From assembly GCA_020744425.1 (NCBI GenBank), contig JAGMUV010000034.1:550355-614354 (forward strand): DNA of 64,000 nt. Reading direction: 5' to 3'. This stretch comes from Dactylonectria macrodidyma. Taxonomy: Eukaryota > Ascomycota > Sordariomycetes > Hypocreales > Nectriaceae. The notes below the pieces were generated by a model. That model saw nothing but the letters and a program-made list of their open reading frames with translations. It was not told the origin of the DNA and searched no databases. Within the stretch, counting starts at the first letter, position 1. Every line of letters begins with the position of its first letter. Below, in pieces: positions 30,006-42,206 of the stretch. The position numbers and the translations under genes are program-made.

Positions 30006-33000
30006 ATGGAGGACGATATACCCCAGGCAGTCCGCAACTGCCGTACCTGCAAGCGAGACCTGCCCGAAGTCGAATTTCGAAGCGTCAAGGACCCTACGAA
30101 GTTTACAGGACAGTGTACTAGCTGTAGGGCACGCCAAAAGGAACGGGTAACCGAATCTCGAGCCGCCGTTGCCGCTATGCGGAATATCGCCTTGAGGCTA
30201 TCGCCACGCAGAGCTACGAAAAGGACGGATTCGCTAGCTAACCTGACGCCTCCAAGGCGGACTGCGCCAACGCCTACGTCTGTAAACGGCTTACAACCTC
30301 CTGCCACGCCTGCTCTATTCCGTCGCCTGGCGCCCACACTCCAGGGACTACCTAGACCTCTGTTGGAGAGGGACCTTCCCTTATCACTCCTACCCTTAGC
30401 CTGCCAACAGTAGTTCTGGGCACGCCGATTCCTCAAACGCCAATTCCTCAAGGCACTCTTCCAACGGCTCCTGTTGTGCTAGGCACGCCTATACCACGGG
30501 AATCGTTCCCTGCCACACCTTCATTACTGCCACAGGGTCATTGCCGTGGCCGTTATACACGTCAAGGCACCTTTAACCCACGACCACGGCCAGAGCCTCA
30601 AGAGCGACAGTTTGATCAGATCGTTGATCCACCTTTTACAGTGGATCTTAACTTGCCTGCACTTAGTGAGGAGGATCAGGCGCTTGTGCGGGAGTTCTAT
30701 ACCGCCCTGGATGACGAGAAGATGCATAGTTGCATTCGCTGCCGGGAGCATTGGTTCGAAATGAAGAGAAATAGCTTGAAAATCTGCAGCCGCTGCATTA
30801 GTCGAGACAGGGAGAGAAACCCTAACGAGCCCTACTTCTTTAGCGCTGCGAATAACCTTGACTTCGGGGAAGTCCCCGGTAATCTACCTGGCCTAACAAT
30901 GGTTGAGGAGATGCTGATTGCTAGGGTTCACGTACACGTGAAGGTCCTACAGGTACGTGGTGCTCAATACAAATACCGCGGTCACGTTGTCCACTTCCTT
31001 CGCAATGTTGGTAGGCTATTTGAAGAGCTCCCAGTCCTACCTGAAGAGCTAGATATCGCACTCCTGCGGCCTCCTAATATGGAGGGCGACCCTCACTTCC
31101 AGCAGCAGTTTGCTCGCGATTTCCGGGTACGCCGCTCATGCCTGTTGACCTGGCTCCATTACCTACAGCGCCACCACCCGGGCTATCGCGATATCGTTGT
31201 GAGGCAGGATCGCTTGCAACGGCTTCCTCTTGATGACAGCATAGTTGCTTCCATTGCTTGCCAAGTGGCTGACATACCTGACGGCGAGGTCCCCCAAGGT
31301 CCGGTTGAGGAGGCTGTAGAAGAGGATCCTAGCGATGCCGACGCATCAGCCATCCCGAATTTGCAGGTTACCGATACCGAATTAAACGCCCTGCAGTCCC
31401 GATTCCTTCATGGTACCCCTGACCCTGAGCGTATGACTGATCTTGAGCATATGCCGCCTAGCGCGCAGGCTCAACACCAGATGCCACTACCTTCCATTCG
31501 CAGGACTCCTATCAATGAATTCAACCGTTCCCAGCCGCTGTTGACGCTCGCGTTCCCCACCCTCTACCCTGACGGCAAGGCGGACTTCGTGGAGCCTCGC
31601 CTACGGAGCATCACGTACCAGGACTACCTTGCCCATGCGATGAGATGGCAAGACGGACGTTTTGCCCGCCATAAGACGTGGCCTTTCGTCGCCCTCAACA
31701 CGCTGTTACGTGCGCAGGTCAGAAAGCGAAGCAACTACTTCGTCAAGCAACACGAAGGCCGCCGTCAACCTCTTACGCGCGCTGACATAGAGGAAGCGAT
31801 GGCTAAGCCTGACGAGCCAGAGGCTCAGGCCCTGATCCAGTCGATCACGCGCCAAGCCGCCGTAATCAGGGGCACCCGTCCATATTGGTATAAGCAAAGG
31901 AAGGAATTGGAGGCATATGCCTACAATCTAGGCAGGCCTGGCCTTTTCATTACAGCAAGTGCAGCTGATTACCACTGGGAGTCCCTGTATCGTCATATGC
32001 CTCGATTCCAAGAGTGGAAAGCAGCTCCTGAGGCGGCGCGGATGACTCTGTCCCGGCAATTACTGCGAGACAACGCCCACATTGCCGCTTATCACTTCCA
32101 TAAGCGTTATACGCTGTTTAGAACTATTGTCCTAAAGCAGAAGTTTAACCTAACGGACTTTTGGGGTCGCTACGAGTGGCAGGGCAGGGGTTCCAGTCAC
32201 CACCATGGGCTATATTGGTTAAGTGGTCACCCAGACTTAGATCCTGATAATGGTCAGTCCCAGGAGCGATTCGCCCGAATCTGGGGATATCACGTATCTG
32301 CTGTGAACCCAGAGCCTCAGCGGGTACAGGCGCCTGGGGAAGGGAATCCCCTGATCAGTAATCTATTGGGGCATCCCCTTACAGTTCAGTTCCTATCAAT
32401 GGTAGTCAACCGCGTGCAGCGCCACCGCTGCAACAACTACTGTATGCAGCTCAACAAGCATACCAAGCAGGTAGAGTGCCGCTTTGGGTTTCCTCACGGG
32501 CAGCGCCTACTAGCCTCCCTTGAAAAGGTTCCTCATTCTAAGCACTGGAGCTTCAGGGGCGAGCGGAACGATAGCCAGATTAACCACTACAACCGCTTGC
32601 TTACGGTTGCGTGGCTAGCCAATACAGATGTCTCGCCCTGCACGAGCCTACAGCAGGTAATCGATTACGCAGCCAAATACTGCTCCAAGTCGGAAAAGAA
32701 GAGCGAGTCTTTTGCCCAGATTGGGAAGACCCTGATGCCCCGGGTCAAGGACCACAACCCCCTGATTTCCTTCACGTCAAAGCTCCTAAATCAGCTAGTT
32801 GCTGAGCGGGATACCTCAAAACAGGAGGTTAGCCACTTGCTCCTCGGCCTGCCGTTACAGGAGGGCTCACGAACCTGCCTATACGTTGATTGCCGTAATC
32901 CTGACAGGCATTCCCGCTCTCTATGGATCGATGGCGATGAGGTTGACGAGGCCCCCAACGTCTACGAAAAGTACTGTCGACGCCCAGAAGCCCTAGAGGA

Positions 33001-34681
33001 CCTGACCTATGTTTCCTTTCTCAAATACTGGAATTTCTGCTCTAGGGACCCTTCCAAGTGGAAGCAATGGCAGCCAGGCAACGTCAATGGCAGGCCTCGT
33101 GTATTGGTCTACTTTCCTCGCTATCAGGCTGATCCAGAAGGTCAACAGTGGCCAGATTACTGCCGCGTAAAGCTAACATTGAACCACCCACATCGCCGGC
33201 TTGATGAGCTCCTCACATTTGACGGCCAGCGTTTTAATTCTCACGCTAAGGCCTTCTCCTATTGTTGGCAGCACCACAGTCATGGTGATGACCATTACGG
33301 TCGGCCAAAAGAGGCTCAATTACAACCTCAAGAGGATCAGTACGAGACTCTGCCTGTGGAGGAGGAATTTGATGACGAAGACTGGATCCGCCTCGCCGCC
33401 CTTTTACCTGACAAACCCCTTACCCAGGAAGGTCTTGACCTACTTGGCCGCCGCGATATCGACGTCAATTACGACTGGACACGGCATGTGGGCACTTATC
33501 CGGAATTTCGAGACAGCTACTGGAAAGACCTTATCGCTAGCCACCCTATAGCCAACGATGTGGAGGTCCTTGGCCCTCACTGGCGTGATCAGCTGAACCC
33601 ACAACAACGGCTCGTGTACGATACCTTCATGGGCCACTTCCAGGCGCAAAGTCTTACTCAAATCCTTCTCCACGTTGACGGCGGTGGTGGTACAGGCAAG
33701 TCCTTCCTTATCAAGGTGCTTTCCTCCCATCTCCAGGCGGCTGCCCTACCAAATCCTAGCCCTATTTGCCGCGTAGCGCCAACAGGCGTTGCGAGTAACC
33801 AGATACAAGGCAGCACCATTCATTCGTTGCTACGCCTCCCAGTAGGTGGTACTTTTACCGACCTTCCCCCAGCCGACGCGGCCGCCCTTCAGTCCCGCCT
33901 ACGACACGTCAAATACCTCGTTATCGATGAAAAGAGCATGCTAGGGCTTGAGCAGCTAGCGCGGATCGATTCCCGCCTGCGGCAGGCCTTTCCACAGCGT
34001 AGCCTCGAGTTCTTTGGTGGCGTGAGCGTCTTGCTGGTGGGCGATTTCTTCCAGTTACCACCCGTCCGGCAAAAGCCGCTGTATTCGACTAGCACCAGCC
34101 TGTCTCCGCTGGAAAGGAGAGGGCAGGTGGCCTACCGGTTATTTAACCGCACCATCATCTTGACCACAGTACAGCGCCAAACTGGCGATGATCAGGCTCA
34201 GTTCCGTCAGGCATTGCAGGAACTGCGTGAAGTTAAGTTATCTATACCGTCATGGAACCTCCTTAGTAATCGGGTACAGGCCAAGCTAACACAGAGCGAG
34301 ATTGACAGCTTCAGGGCCGCTTTGCGGGTGTATTCTACAAAGGCCCGGGTCAACGAGTACAATTACGAGCATATGATTCACCTCAACGACCCGGCAGTAC
34401 AGGTGGAGGCAAAGAATCGGGGCAACGGCGCGGGGCAGGCGCCAAGCGACAACGCTGGCAACCTATCTAACAGGTTCCCTGTTGCTAAAGGCGCCAGGGT
34501 GATGCTTACGACTAACCTATGGCAGCTAGCTGGCCTAGTTAACGGTGCCCAGGGTACTGTATACGACATCGCCTGGAACGAAGGCACCAACCCATGGGAA
34601 GAACCCCCGGCGGTTATTATGGTGGATTTCGATAGCTACGACGGGCTGTCATGGCATGGCAAGCTGTTGCATGCTATCTGA
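30006..34681 (+). pseudogene. Helitron RepHel (Rep endonuclease plus PIF1-like helicase), truncated
   Basis: 30006-30413 encodes a C-x2-C ... C-x2-C zinc module (CRTCKRDLPEVEF ... CTSC). A one-base frame change near 30330-30400 leads into the long frame ending at 34681 (1401 aa from 30476). The Rep part has the HxH motif (GRGSSHHHGLYW, about residue 573 of that frame) and a Tyr region (YAAKYCSKSEK). The PIF1-like helicase has Walker A GGGGTGKS (about 1070), VIDEKSMLG and LLVGDFFQLPPV. The frame stops at HGKLLHAI and lacks the final helicase motifs (the usual KSQGLT region), so the 3' end is missing. A LINE with a 12-bp duplication lies 45 bp downstream. Confidence 0.85.
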
Positions 34682-34726
34682 AGTAGCAATACGATGGATA
34701 TGTCGAAACTGGATCAAAGTTGGAGG

Positions 34727-35852
34727 TAGGTAGGTTGGTTTTTATTCGCCCGGGGGGACACACCCCAGAGGGCCTATGCACTAAGCTGTTTCCGTTTCGT
34801 ACAGAGCTTGCATAATCACCCGAAGCCCAACAATTTTCACTTTGAATGACTGATCCAATCTGGTGTGTATGCCATGACAGGCCTGCTTGAAGGCCAATTT
34901 CTCCAAGTGTTCAGCATCCTATCCTCAGCAGCTGAAGCACGGTCTGCCAAAATGAGACTGTATGTTAGTAGGATTCGATCTGAATAGTTAGTGTGTCTGA
35001 GGCGTCTTATTCATGTCAAGCCTCCCTGTTGCAATGGCGAATTTGATCGTCGCCCGTACTGCCTGCATGTTTGGCGCCCATTTGTCACCGTCGGATGCTG
35101 ACTTTCCTCCCAAGAAGAACGAGAGGTTTCCCATCTTTGTTCGTGAGCATTTCAGCATGCCTTCCCGTTGCATTGTCCACTTTGTGCATCTGAATAGAAA
35201 ATGTTGAACTGTCTCGGATGCTTGGCCACATTCGCACGTGTCCGATTCCACTGCATCGATCTTGTGCAGAAAGCTGTTTAGTCTTGCCACTCCGGTGCGG
35301 AGCTGGACCAACACATCCGCTTCCTTCCTTGTCAGCAGGTCATATAGGGTACGGGTATGCTTGCCAGGCAGTGCCGTATCTATCTGCTTCGAGTATTTCC
35401 CGACCCTTTCTGGTAGTGTTCTTATTTGCCGCTGCTTGGTTATCGCTAGTCTTATCCTCGTAGACCTTGCTTGATATGGTGGCACATCTGGTCTGCATTC
35501 TCTTTCGGTGGCCTTCCGGGCTGCTGCTTTTGCTTTTGGTCCCAATGCGAAGTCTTCTTCCTCGGCTGGAACCCACATCATCCGGAGAGAGTTGCCCTCG
35601 TCTTCAAGACGCTTGACATGGTCGTAGATATGCCGAATGGTCCGTTGGCCAGACTGTTGTCGCGGCCGCCGTATGGCTTCCAGGGCGGAGCGGCTGCTTG
35701 TCATGACGGTTAGGTTCCGTCGACACAGTCCATATGGCATGCATCTCAGGGCCATCTCTATAGCGCCCAGCTCGGCGATGTATGGGTTCAGCTCCTCCCT
35801 TGACCCGAGAGTAATGGAGTAGCTGGCCACTACCTCGTCGGCATTGTTTATG
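34727..35852 (-). mobile_element. 5'-truncated LINE copy 2, with 12-bp target duplication
   Basis: Reverse-strand LINE ending in the family tail (CCCCCCGGGCGAATAAAA, then (ACCT)n). A perfect 12-bp duplication, CAAAGTTGGAGG, brackets it (34715-34726 and 35853-35864), which fixes the insertion at 1126 bp. It landed just beyond the end of the truncated Helitron helicase. Confidence 0.9.
34988..35842 (-). pseudogene. LINE ORF2 fragment (RNase H and CCHC)
   Basis: C-terminal part of a LINE ORF2 equivalent to the end of the frame at 15034-17001: SYSITLGSREELNPYIAEL, RNase H with TSSRSAL in place of the usual Asp-containing strand, QQSGQRTIRHIY, LVQLRTGVARLNSFLHK and the CECGQASETVQHFLFRC knuckle. 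The open frame ends with KTPQTH. Everything upstream was lost on insertion. The high similarity to copy 1 suggests both are fairly recent. Confidence 0.85.
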
Positions 35853-35864
35853 CAAAGTTGGAGG

Positions 35865-36515
35865 AGTAAGGATGTTAGTGTAAATAAAATGAGGTGGCTG
35901 ATGCATGAGCAATCAGGCGCCCAAATTATGTCAGCATCCTCCTTATCAACATTACAGGGGTGCTATGTAGCCAGATAAGATAGGGTCTGCTACATTTGCA
36001 CTATTCCGAATACAGCGACCGCGAAAACGAAAGCGGTTCAGTTTCAAACCTGGAGTCGACGATCAGGTCAACAACTTGCAAGACGAATATAACAACAACA
36101 AGAAAGAGAAATCTATCAATATATAGGTAGGGCTAATTAAACGACCCTATTATAAGCCACAATTATATATTTAATAGTTTTACTGAATATTCAGCTTCTA
36201 GTTTGAGTCGGTTAATATATAGTAGTTTCAGTTCCGGGGCACTAGTCCAAAGGAGGAAATCGTCACGGTCAAGCGATGGCGGTCCGTATTATCGAGTTTG
36301 ACACGCAACTACAACAGCAATACAGATCTAATCATTTAAAAATTGCATTTTCATGTTCTTTAGGCATTAAACTTCCTAGGATGACTAAATCAAAGAAGAA
36401 CCTTGGTTGTGGCTCTGAAGATCTAATACCAAATTGGCCCCTAGAGAGCTACTATTGTCACGGGCCGGATGAGATCAACTCAAGAGGTAATGCTACTGTA
36501 TTGCGAGAATAGTAG
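35865..36515. other. Unassigned spacer between LINE copies 2 and 3
   Basis: Partly AT-rich (36100-36230). Only short frames are seen, the longest forward one (36276-36512) without recognisable domain. It probably contains LTR or Helitron-tail relics; no boundary could be assigned. Confidence 0.35.
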
Positions 36516-38520
36516 TAGTAGTAGATTTATTACGCCCGGGAGAACGGATCTCATAGGGCCATGGAACACGCTATGCTATTTACATTTCTGCCACCTTCAA
36601 TCCTGACCACAAGTAAAGCCCCACTTTCTCTCCCTGGATCACTTTCGTTTGGCCTCGCTTGACTCTCTCTGACAGGCCTGCTTGAAGGCCAATTTCTCCA
36701 AGTGTTCAGCATCCTATCCTCAGCAGCTGAAGCGTGGTCTGTCAAAATGAGGCTGTACTGTGTTAGTATTGTGCCACTGTTTCCTGGTTCCGGCTGTTAG
36801 TATGTCCCATTCTCCTACTTCACTCCCAACCTTCCTGTCTTCATCGCAAATTTGATCGTTGCTCGCACCGCCTGTAGGTTAGGTGACCACTTCGGTCCGT
36901 CCAATGCCGACTTTCCTCCCAAAAAGAACGATAGGTTTCCTATCTCGCTTTGCCTGATTTGTCTTATGCCTTCGCGTTGTGCGTCCCACTTGGTGCATCG
37001 AAAGAGAAAATGTTCCATCGTCTCGACTGCCCTTCCACAGTCGCACAAGTCTGATTCCACTGCACCGATCCTCGACAGGTAGCTGTTAATCCTCGCCATT
37101 CCCGTGCGCAACTGCGAAAGCGTGTCTGCTTCGCGCCTCTTCAGTCCGTCGTACAGCACCTTTGTGTGTTTTCCTGGTAGCGCTTTGTCAACCCTCTTGG
37201 AGAAGCCGCCCACTCTGTCCGGTAGTGTCTGGTGCTGTTGTAGCTGCTCTCTCGCTAGTCTTATCCGCGTCGATCGGGCTTGGTACGGCTGTGTCTCTGG
37301 CATGCGCCCCGATTCAGTTGCTCTCTGGGCCTGTCTCTTCGCCTTGGGCCCCAAGGGGAACGCATCATCCCGAGAGGGTACCCAAATCATCTTGACCCTG
37401 TTGTTGCCTTTTCTTAGCCGTCGGATGTGGTTGTAGATTTCTCGGATGGCGCACTGTCCCGATTGTTGTCGTGGTCGCGCGATCGCCTTCAGTGCTGACT
37501 GGCCGCTTGACAGTATGGTAAGCCTTCGGTCCCGTAATCCGTCAGGCATGCATCGCAATGCCATTGCTATCGCCCCTAGCTCGGCTGTGTAGGGGTTCTG
37601 GTCGTCTCGCGAGCCGAGAGTGACCGAGTACCTGGCCATGACCCTATTCTCTCGCCCTGCTGCTTTGTGGCTGATGATGCCTCCCATGCCCGTCATTCCT
37701 CCTCTGTCGGAAGCGCTGGTCGCGATGGTGATGTCTTCGACACTGTTGGCTGCCGCTATCGCCACCTTCCGATCTGCCTCACACACCAGCGACACGCGGG
37801 GGTGCCACGGCGGTGCTGCATAGGCTTCGATTGTTTCCATCCGCCCGATTCCGCTCTCGCCGAGGGCAAGCGCCAGTCTCTTCATCGGCGAGATGTACCT
37901 TCGACTCACTGATACTTTGAGTGTCGCTAGCGGGTGCTTCTTTGGCAGCGTGTGCATATTGATGTACAACTTCATTCCAGCCAGAGCATGTCGCTCGTGT
38001 ACTGTTTGGATGTTGGCTTCCGCTTCAGCTACTGCCCTCGCCACCGTCTGGAAGGCTCCCGTGATGGCCCGCGCTCCTATTTTCTGTGCCCTGTTGAACT
38101 CTTTCAATTCCCTTTCGCCGCGCGCATGCGCCCATACGACAGACGCGTAGTCCATGGCTGGGGCCACGGTTGCGACGAAGAGTTGTCTGGCAGCTTGTGG
38201 TGGCAGCATCCTGAGTCTCCTTAGACACATGGCTGCCAAGAGACCTTTCGTGGCGGCCTTGGCCATGTGTTCCTTGAACCTGAGCTCCGTGTCCATGATT
38301 ACCCCTAAGAGTTTGGCCTTCGTCTTTGGCTTGACTTCCTCTCCATTGATCGTGAACGGCGCCTCGCTGGTGCGTTCAGCTACGCGCGTGAAGTGGACAA
38401 TTGCTGTCTTGTCATGCTCAAACGTCGCTCCACTGCGTTTCCCCCACGCCAGTGCCCGGTCAATGATGGCTTGTATGCCGTCCCTGTTCGCCTCCGCCGT
38501 CGGCCCCGAGTGGAGTCCTT
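36516..38520 (-). mobile_element. 5'-truncated LINE copy 3
   Basis: Reverse-strand LINE with a 3' tail of (CTA)n after GGGCGTAATAAAT (36517-36540). The 3' UTR has blocks shared with the other copies (GACAGGCCTGCTTGAAGGCC, AGTGTTCAGCATCCTATCC). Its coding part is clearly diverged from copies 1 and 2, so it is a different subfamily. Truncated at about 38520 inside the reverse transcriptase. No duplication recognised. Confidence 0.8.
36815..38519 (-). pseudogene. LINE ORF2 fragment (RT C-terminus, RNase H, CCHC)
   Basis: A continuous frame from the truncation point; the first Met is at 38296. It starts after the RT catalytic box (IQAIIDRALAWGKRSGATF), continues through KLLGVIMDTELRFKEH, RNase H (GSRDDQNPYTAELGAIAMALR, with LSSGQSALKAI lacking the usual Asp) and LSQLRTGMARINSYLSRIGAVES, and ends with CDCGRAVETMEHFLFRC. 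No internal stop in 1.7 kb. Truncation alone disables it. Confidence 0.85.
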
Positions 38521-39069
38521 ATCGATAAGCGGACACATTCTAAATGGGGTAAACCGTAGGCCTATCATTACGTCAGGCGCTTGTCCCGAATTGCGCGTAT
38601 CGCCGACGGTCAAGAGCCATTTCATGCGCCCCCCACATGAGCAAATGAGTGGCTATCCATTTCCACCTTCAACCGGACGCCCTCATAGTACGCACTTCAA
38701 CCTGTGTCTCACACATTGGCCTGTCTTTTTCCCATTCTGTGGCCTATCGACTGACGTACAGACTACTCTACTCCGCCGAAAAGGCTGAGAGACGCTGAAG
38801 TCGGTTTCTCTTGTTCGGATTCTAACCGACTGCCTCCGTGAGGCCGCCCAGGCAATGAACCACTCTGCCGCACGGGCAGGCTGCACATGTACAGACAGCT
38901 GGGTTGTTTGTTGTTGGAAACCAATCGGATAAACAACGGCAGACGCGGGTACCTCAGAGTGTCCTTAATTTCTGTGGCCGCAACTAGCCGGGATCATCTG
39001 TCGAACTCCGAAATCGACACCACACACCCCGAAGCCGAGACGCTCCAGGCGTCCCATACGGTGCACGCG
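38521..39069. other. Upstream region of the kinase-like gene
   Basis: No separate gene is supported. An in-frame Met at 38887 could extend the kinase-like protein by 61 residues (MYRQLGCLLLETN...), but that extension has no domain, so the region is more likely promoter and 5' leader. Confidence 0.4.
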
Positions 39070-41847
39070 ATGTCGGACCATCTTCGAGAGATCGAGCGGC
39101 TCCAGCGCGAGAATGAGGAGCTCAGGCGCGAGAAAGAGGAAGCAAAGGCACGAGAGGAGGCAGAGCGACGCGAGAAGGAGGCAGAGCGACGCGAGAAAGA
39201 GGAAGCAAAGGCACGAGAGGAGGTAGAGCGACGCGAGAAGGAGGCAGAGCGACGCAAGAACCAGAGGACTACACTGGAAGAATATCTATACAACTGCCAC
39301 TTCCACCTCTACAAGAAACTCGCCCTCGCCGACAAATCAGGCTTTCTATCCATATTCCATACTCCATACAGGCCCGTATGGAATATGGAATATGGAATGC
39401 ACCTCGTATGGAAGCATATTCCATACGTATGGAATACAAAAAATGACGTCATCTCTCACACTGCCACTATCGTAAAGAATCAGGTTTGGGAGCTCTGCAA
39501 TTCAGTAATTTTACAGTGGTTTGCCTGTTGTCGGCTGCAGACAGAGCTGAGATTGAAGTATGAAACAGCATAAACGATGGGTTTGGGATCACTCTGAAAC
39601 AGACTGCAATAGCGGGGATAATATTTTCCGGAATAATCCATTATTCCATACGTATGGAATACGGACGGCCCGTATGGAATATGGAGTATGGAGTATGGAA
39701 CATTCCATACTCCATCACTTATTCCATACGAGTATGGATAGAAAGCCTGCGACAAATCCAAGTCATCGACGGGATTCACGAAGGTCGAGGGTAAATACTA
39801 TCCTAAGTGGCTTCGTCCCTGGACCAGCTTCACGAACACCCAGCGACAAGATCACTTTGAAACAATCAGGAGGGTCTGTGGGGAGAGGCGGCTCTTCCAT
39901 CAAGAGAGTACGACCAGAGATCTAGGAACGACGATCCATCGCAAACGGGCAGGCAACGAGAATGCCGTCGATCACTTTGAGAAGCTTGCTGTGGAAGATC
40001 CTGTCTGGGAAATTCTGCGCCCCGTCTGGGACGACGAGGAGCTGTGCAAGGAATATCGGTGTATGGGGCTACGATTCAGCAACAACATCCGGGATTTCGC
40101 GCCACCGAGCGATGGTAATCTGGTTGGGGAGGAGGACCTGAGCGAGGAAAGGCCGGAGCGACGGCGGCGGACCGGATCGAACAAGCGGGTGGCGGCCGAG
40201 CAGAGAGTCAAGCCTCCGCCGACGAAACCTGACGGAGCGGGTGTCCGTACACGCTTGGGCGGAGACGAGAGCCTAGCGTTCGTCTATGACTACAAAGCAG
40301 CCCACAAGGTCGCGTTAGAGTGCCTGAAGCCGGCCGTTGCGAAGGAGACGCTGTTTATGCAGGTAATGGAGCGGATCAACGGCAATAAGTCTCTGAGCGA
40401 TGCCGAGCTACGGGGACAAGACAGGGCGGAAGAACTGGTTGCCATGGCGCTGACGCAGGTCTTCGACTACATGGTAAGGTATGAGGTTGCATATGGCTAT
40501 ATTGCTGCCGGCGAGTCTTTATTATTCCTTCACATCGACCGAGCCGACCCGCAGACGCTGTATTGTCATCCGTGCGTGCCGGATGAGGACGTGGGCGAAG
40601 CGTCAGATGGGGATTGGGCCGATGATAAGGTGTCCTATACGGCAGCGGCTCAGCTGGCTAGCTTTTGCCTATTGAGTCTCCGATCTGAAGCTCTCAAAGG
40701 AGCTTCACTCGATGCGGCGTCGCGGAAGGCTGAGGCAGCACTGAAGAAATGGAGGGAGCCGTACGACGACGCGGCGCGTCTTCTAGGGGCGGAGGATACG
40801 GACTCGCCCTCAGCGTCGTCGTCGCAAGCAACGGAAGGCTCTGAGTTCATGTCTAGCGCGGTCCCAGCCGGCCGAGAGGTCTCGTTGCGGTCAAGGTCGT
40901 CCTGCAGGTCCACGGCAGTGCTTCGTAGAGACGAGGCGGACGAAGAAGACGACGGGCCGGACGGCGATCTATCCCGATATTGGGCAAGGACGGACGTCAG
41001 CAAACGGAAAGAAGGCCCATCGAGCGGCAGCTCTGAGGGGGGAGAGGAGGAGGAGGATGCCGAGATGTCCGAGTCGGCACCTGCCAAGCAGTACTGCACG
41101 CAGGCCTGCCTGTTGAGCCTCAAGAGAGGCTTGGATATTGACAGCAACTGCCCAAACGTGCTCTCGCATCGGTCCGCTGACGGTGGCACCCGGCACCCTA
41201 TCGACGCCGATGAGTTCGCCCGCCTCGTGGGCGAGCGGCTCCGCAAGAACCCGTATCGAGACTGCGAGGCGTTGGACGGCTGGGGCAAGATGGGAGCGAC
41301 AGGCGTCCTCTTCAAGCTGGAGCTGGCGCCGTACGGGTACACGTTTGTCGGCAAGGGAACGCTGTCGCCGCATCCCCGCCGCCTAGAGCACGAGAGCCGG
41401 ATCTACGCGCGGCTCGACAGGATCCAGGGCGAGGTGGTACCGGTGCACCTGGGACTCGCGCGGCTAGACCGGGGCTACATACTCCCTGGCGGGGCCAGGG
41501 TCTTCCACATGATGCTGATGTCGTGGTGCGGGGAGACGATGGCGGACACGGTGGCCGCGGGCGCTGGCGCTGGCGTGGCGGACCTAATGGCGGAAGTGCG
41601 GCGTTCGTCGCAGGCCGTCTGGGCCGAGGGCGTCGACCACGGCGACGAACGCGACGCCAACCGGCTTTGGAACGACGAGCGCCGCCGCGTCATGCTCATC
41701 GACTTCGACCGCGCCACCCTTCGTCCAAACCTCAAACACAAGCAGCTTGTCAAGGTATCCGGGAAGAAGAGGAAACGGCAGGGCGATGGATTTGGGAATT
41801 ACAACGGGAAACGTGATTTCCGACAATATCACCTGCAGTCAGTGTAG
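39070..41847 (+). pseudogene. Fungal kinase-like protein with coiled coil, split by MITE-A
   Basis: Without the MITE at 39338-39749 and one 8-bp duplication, a single frame of about 785 aa runs from MSDHLREIERLQ to the stop at 41847. The N-terminus is a Glu/Arg/Lys coiled coil built from near-repeated EEAERREKEAERREK units. A conserved block follows (TTLEEYLYNCHFHLYKKLALADKS / GKYYPKWLRPWTSF), then an acidic linker. The C-terminal protein-kinase-like domain has VPVHLGLARLDRGYILPGG, HMMLMSWCGETM, a catalytic-loop-like HGDERDANRLWN and LIDFDRATL in place of DFG. No other lesion is seen, so disruption seems recent. A nuclear or cytosolic signalling role is guesswork. Confidence 0.75.
39338..39749 (+). 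mobile_element. MITE-A copy 2, 412 bp, with perfect 8-bp duplication
   Basis: Same ends (CAGGCTTTC...GAAAGCCTG), length and internal order as copy 1, with scattered base differences. Flanked by CGACAAAT on both sides (39330-39337 and 39750-39757). It lies inside the coding sequence of the kinase-like gene and introduces stop codons. The CAG ends and 8-bp duplication fit a hAT-mobilised MITE. Confidence 0.92.
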
Positions 41848-42123
41848 CAGCCATTGCTCTATTTTTGTTCCTCTCTCTCAACATTATGGGGCATGAAACG
41901 GTGTGGAGCCCCCGAGCAGGTTACCGAGATGAAGGATGCGGGGACTAGACCTGGGCATCGTCATTGTACATGCTGTCTACGTTGCTTTGCGGCGCTGGTA
42001 ACCCCATCGGAGCAAAGAATTCTAGGACATAAGTTTATTCTAAGTTAATGGCCTCCACTACGGCAAGAACGGCATCTATGGTGTGGCGAATCAGCTCGAC
42101 GCTCCTTTTTGACCCAAATGTCG

Positions 42124-42206
42124 TGTCACATTCAGTATATCTATAGTATTTGCACTACGTTCTAGCGGAGTGCGCATTCCCTTTTAGTGTAGCTAGAAAT
42201 GCGACA
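42124..42206 (-). mobile_element. 83-bp miniature element, copy B
   Basis: On the forward strand it reads TGTCACATTC ... AAATGCGACA, 83 bp, the reverse complement of copy A at 25720-25802 with about a dozen differences. Flanked by a perfect TGTCG duplication (42119-42123 and 42207-42211). Lies in gene-free DNA 3' of the kinase-like gene. Confidence 0.85.

Noticed and set aside
35218..35474. Forward-strand ORFs rich in hydrophobic residues
   Set aside because: They are the antisense of the LINE RNase H/CCHC coding sequence.
40650..41373. Long reverse-strand frames (130-234 codons) inside the kinase-like gene
   Set aside because: Shadow frames of a GC-rich coding region; the forward frame contains the kinase-like motifs.
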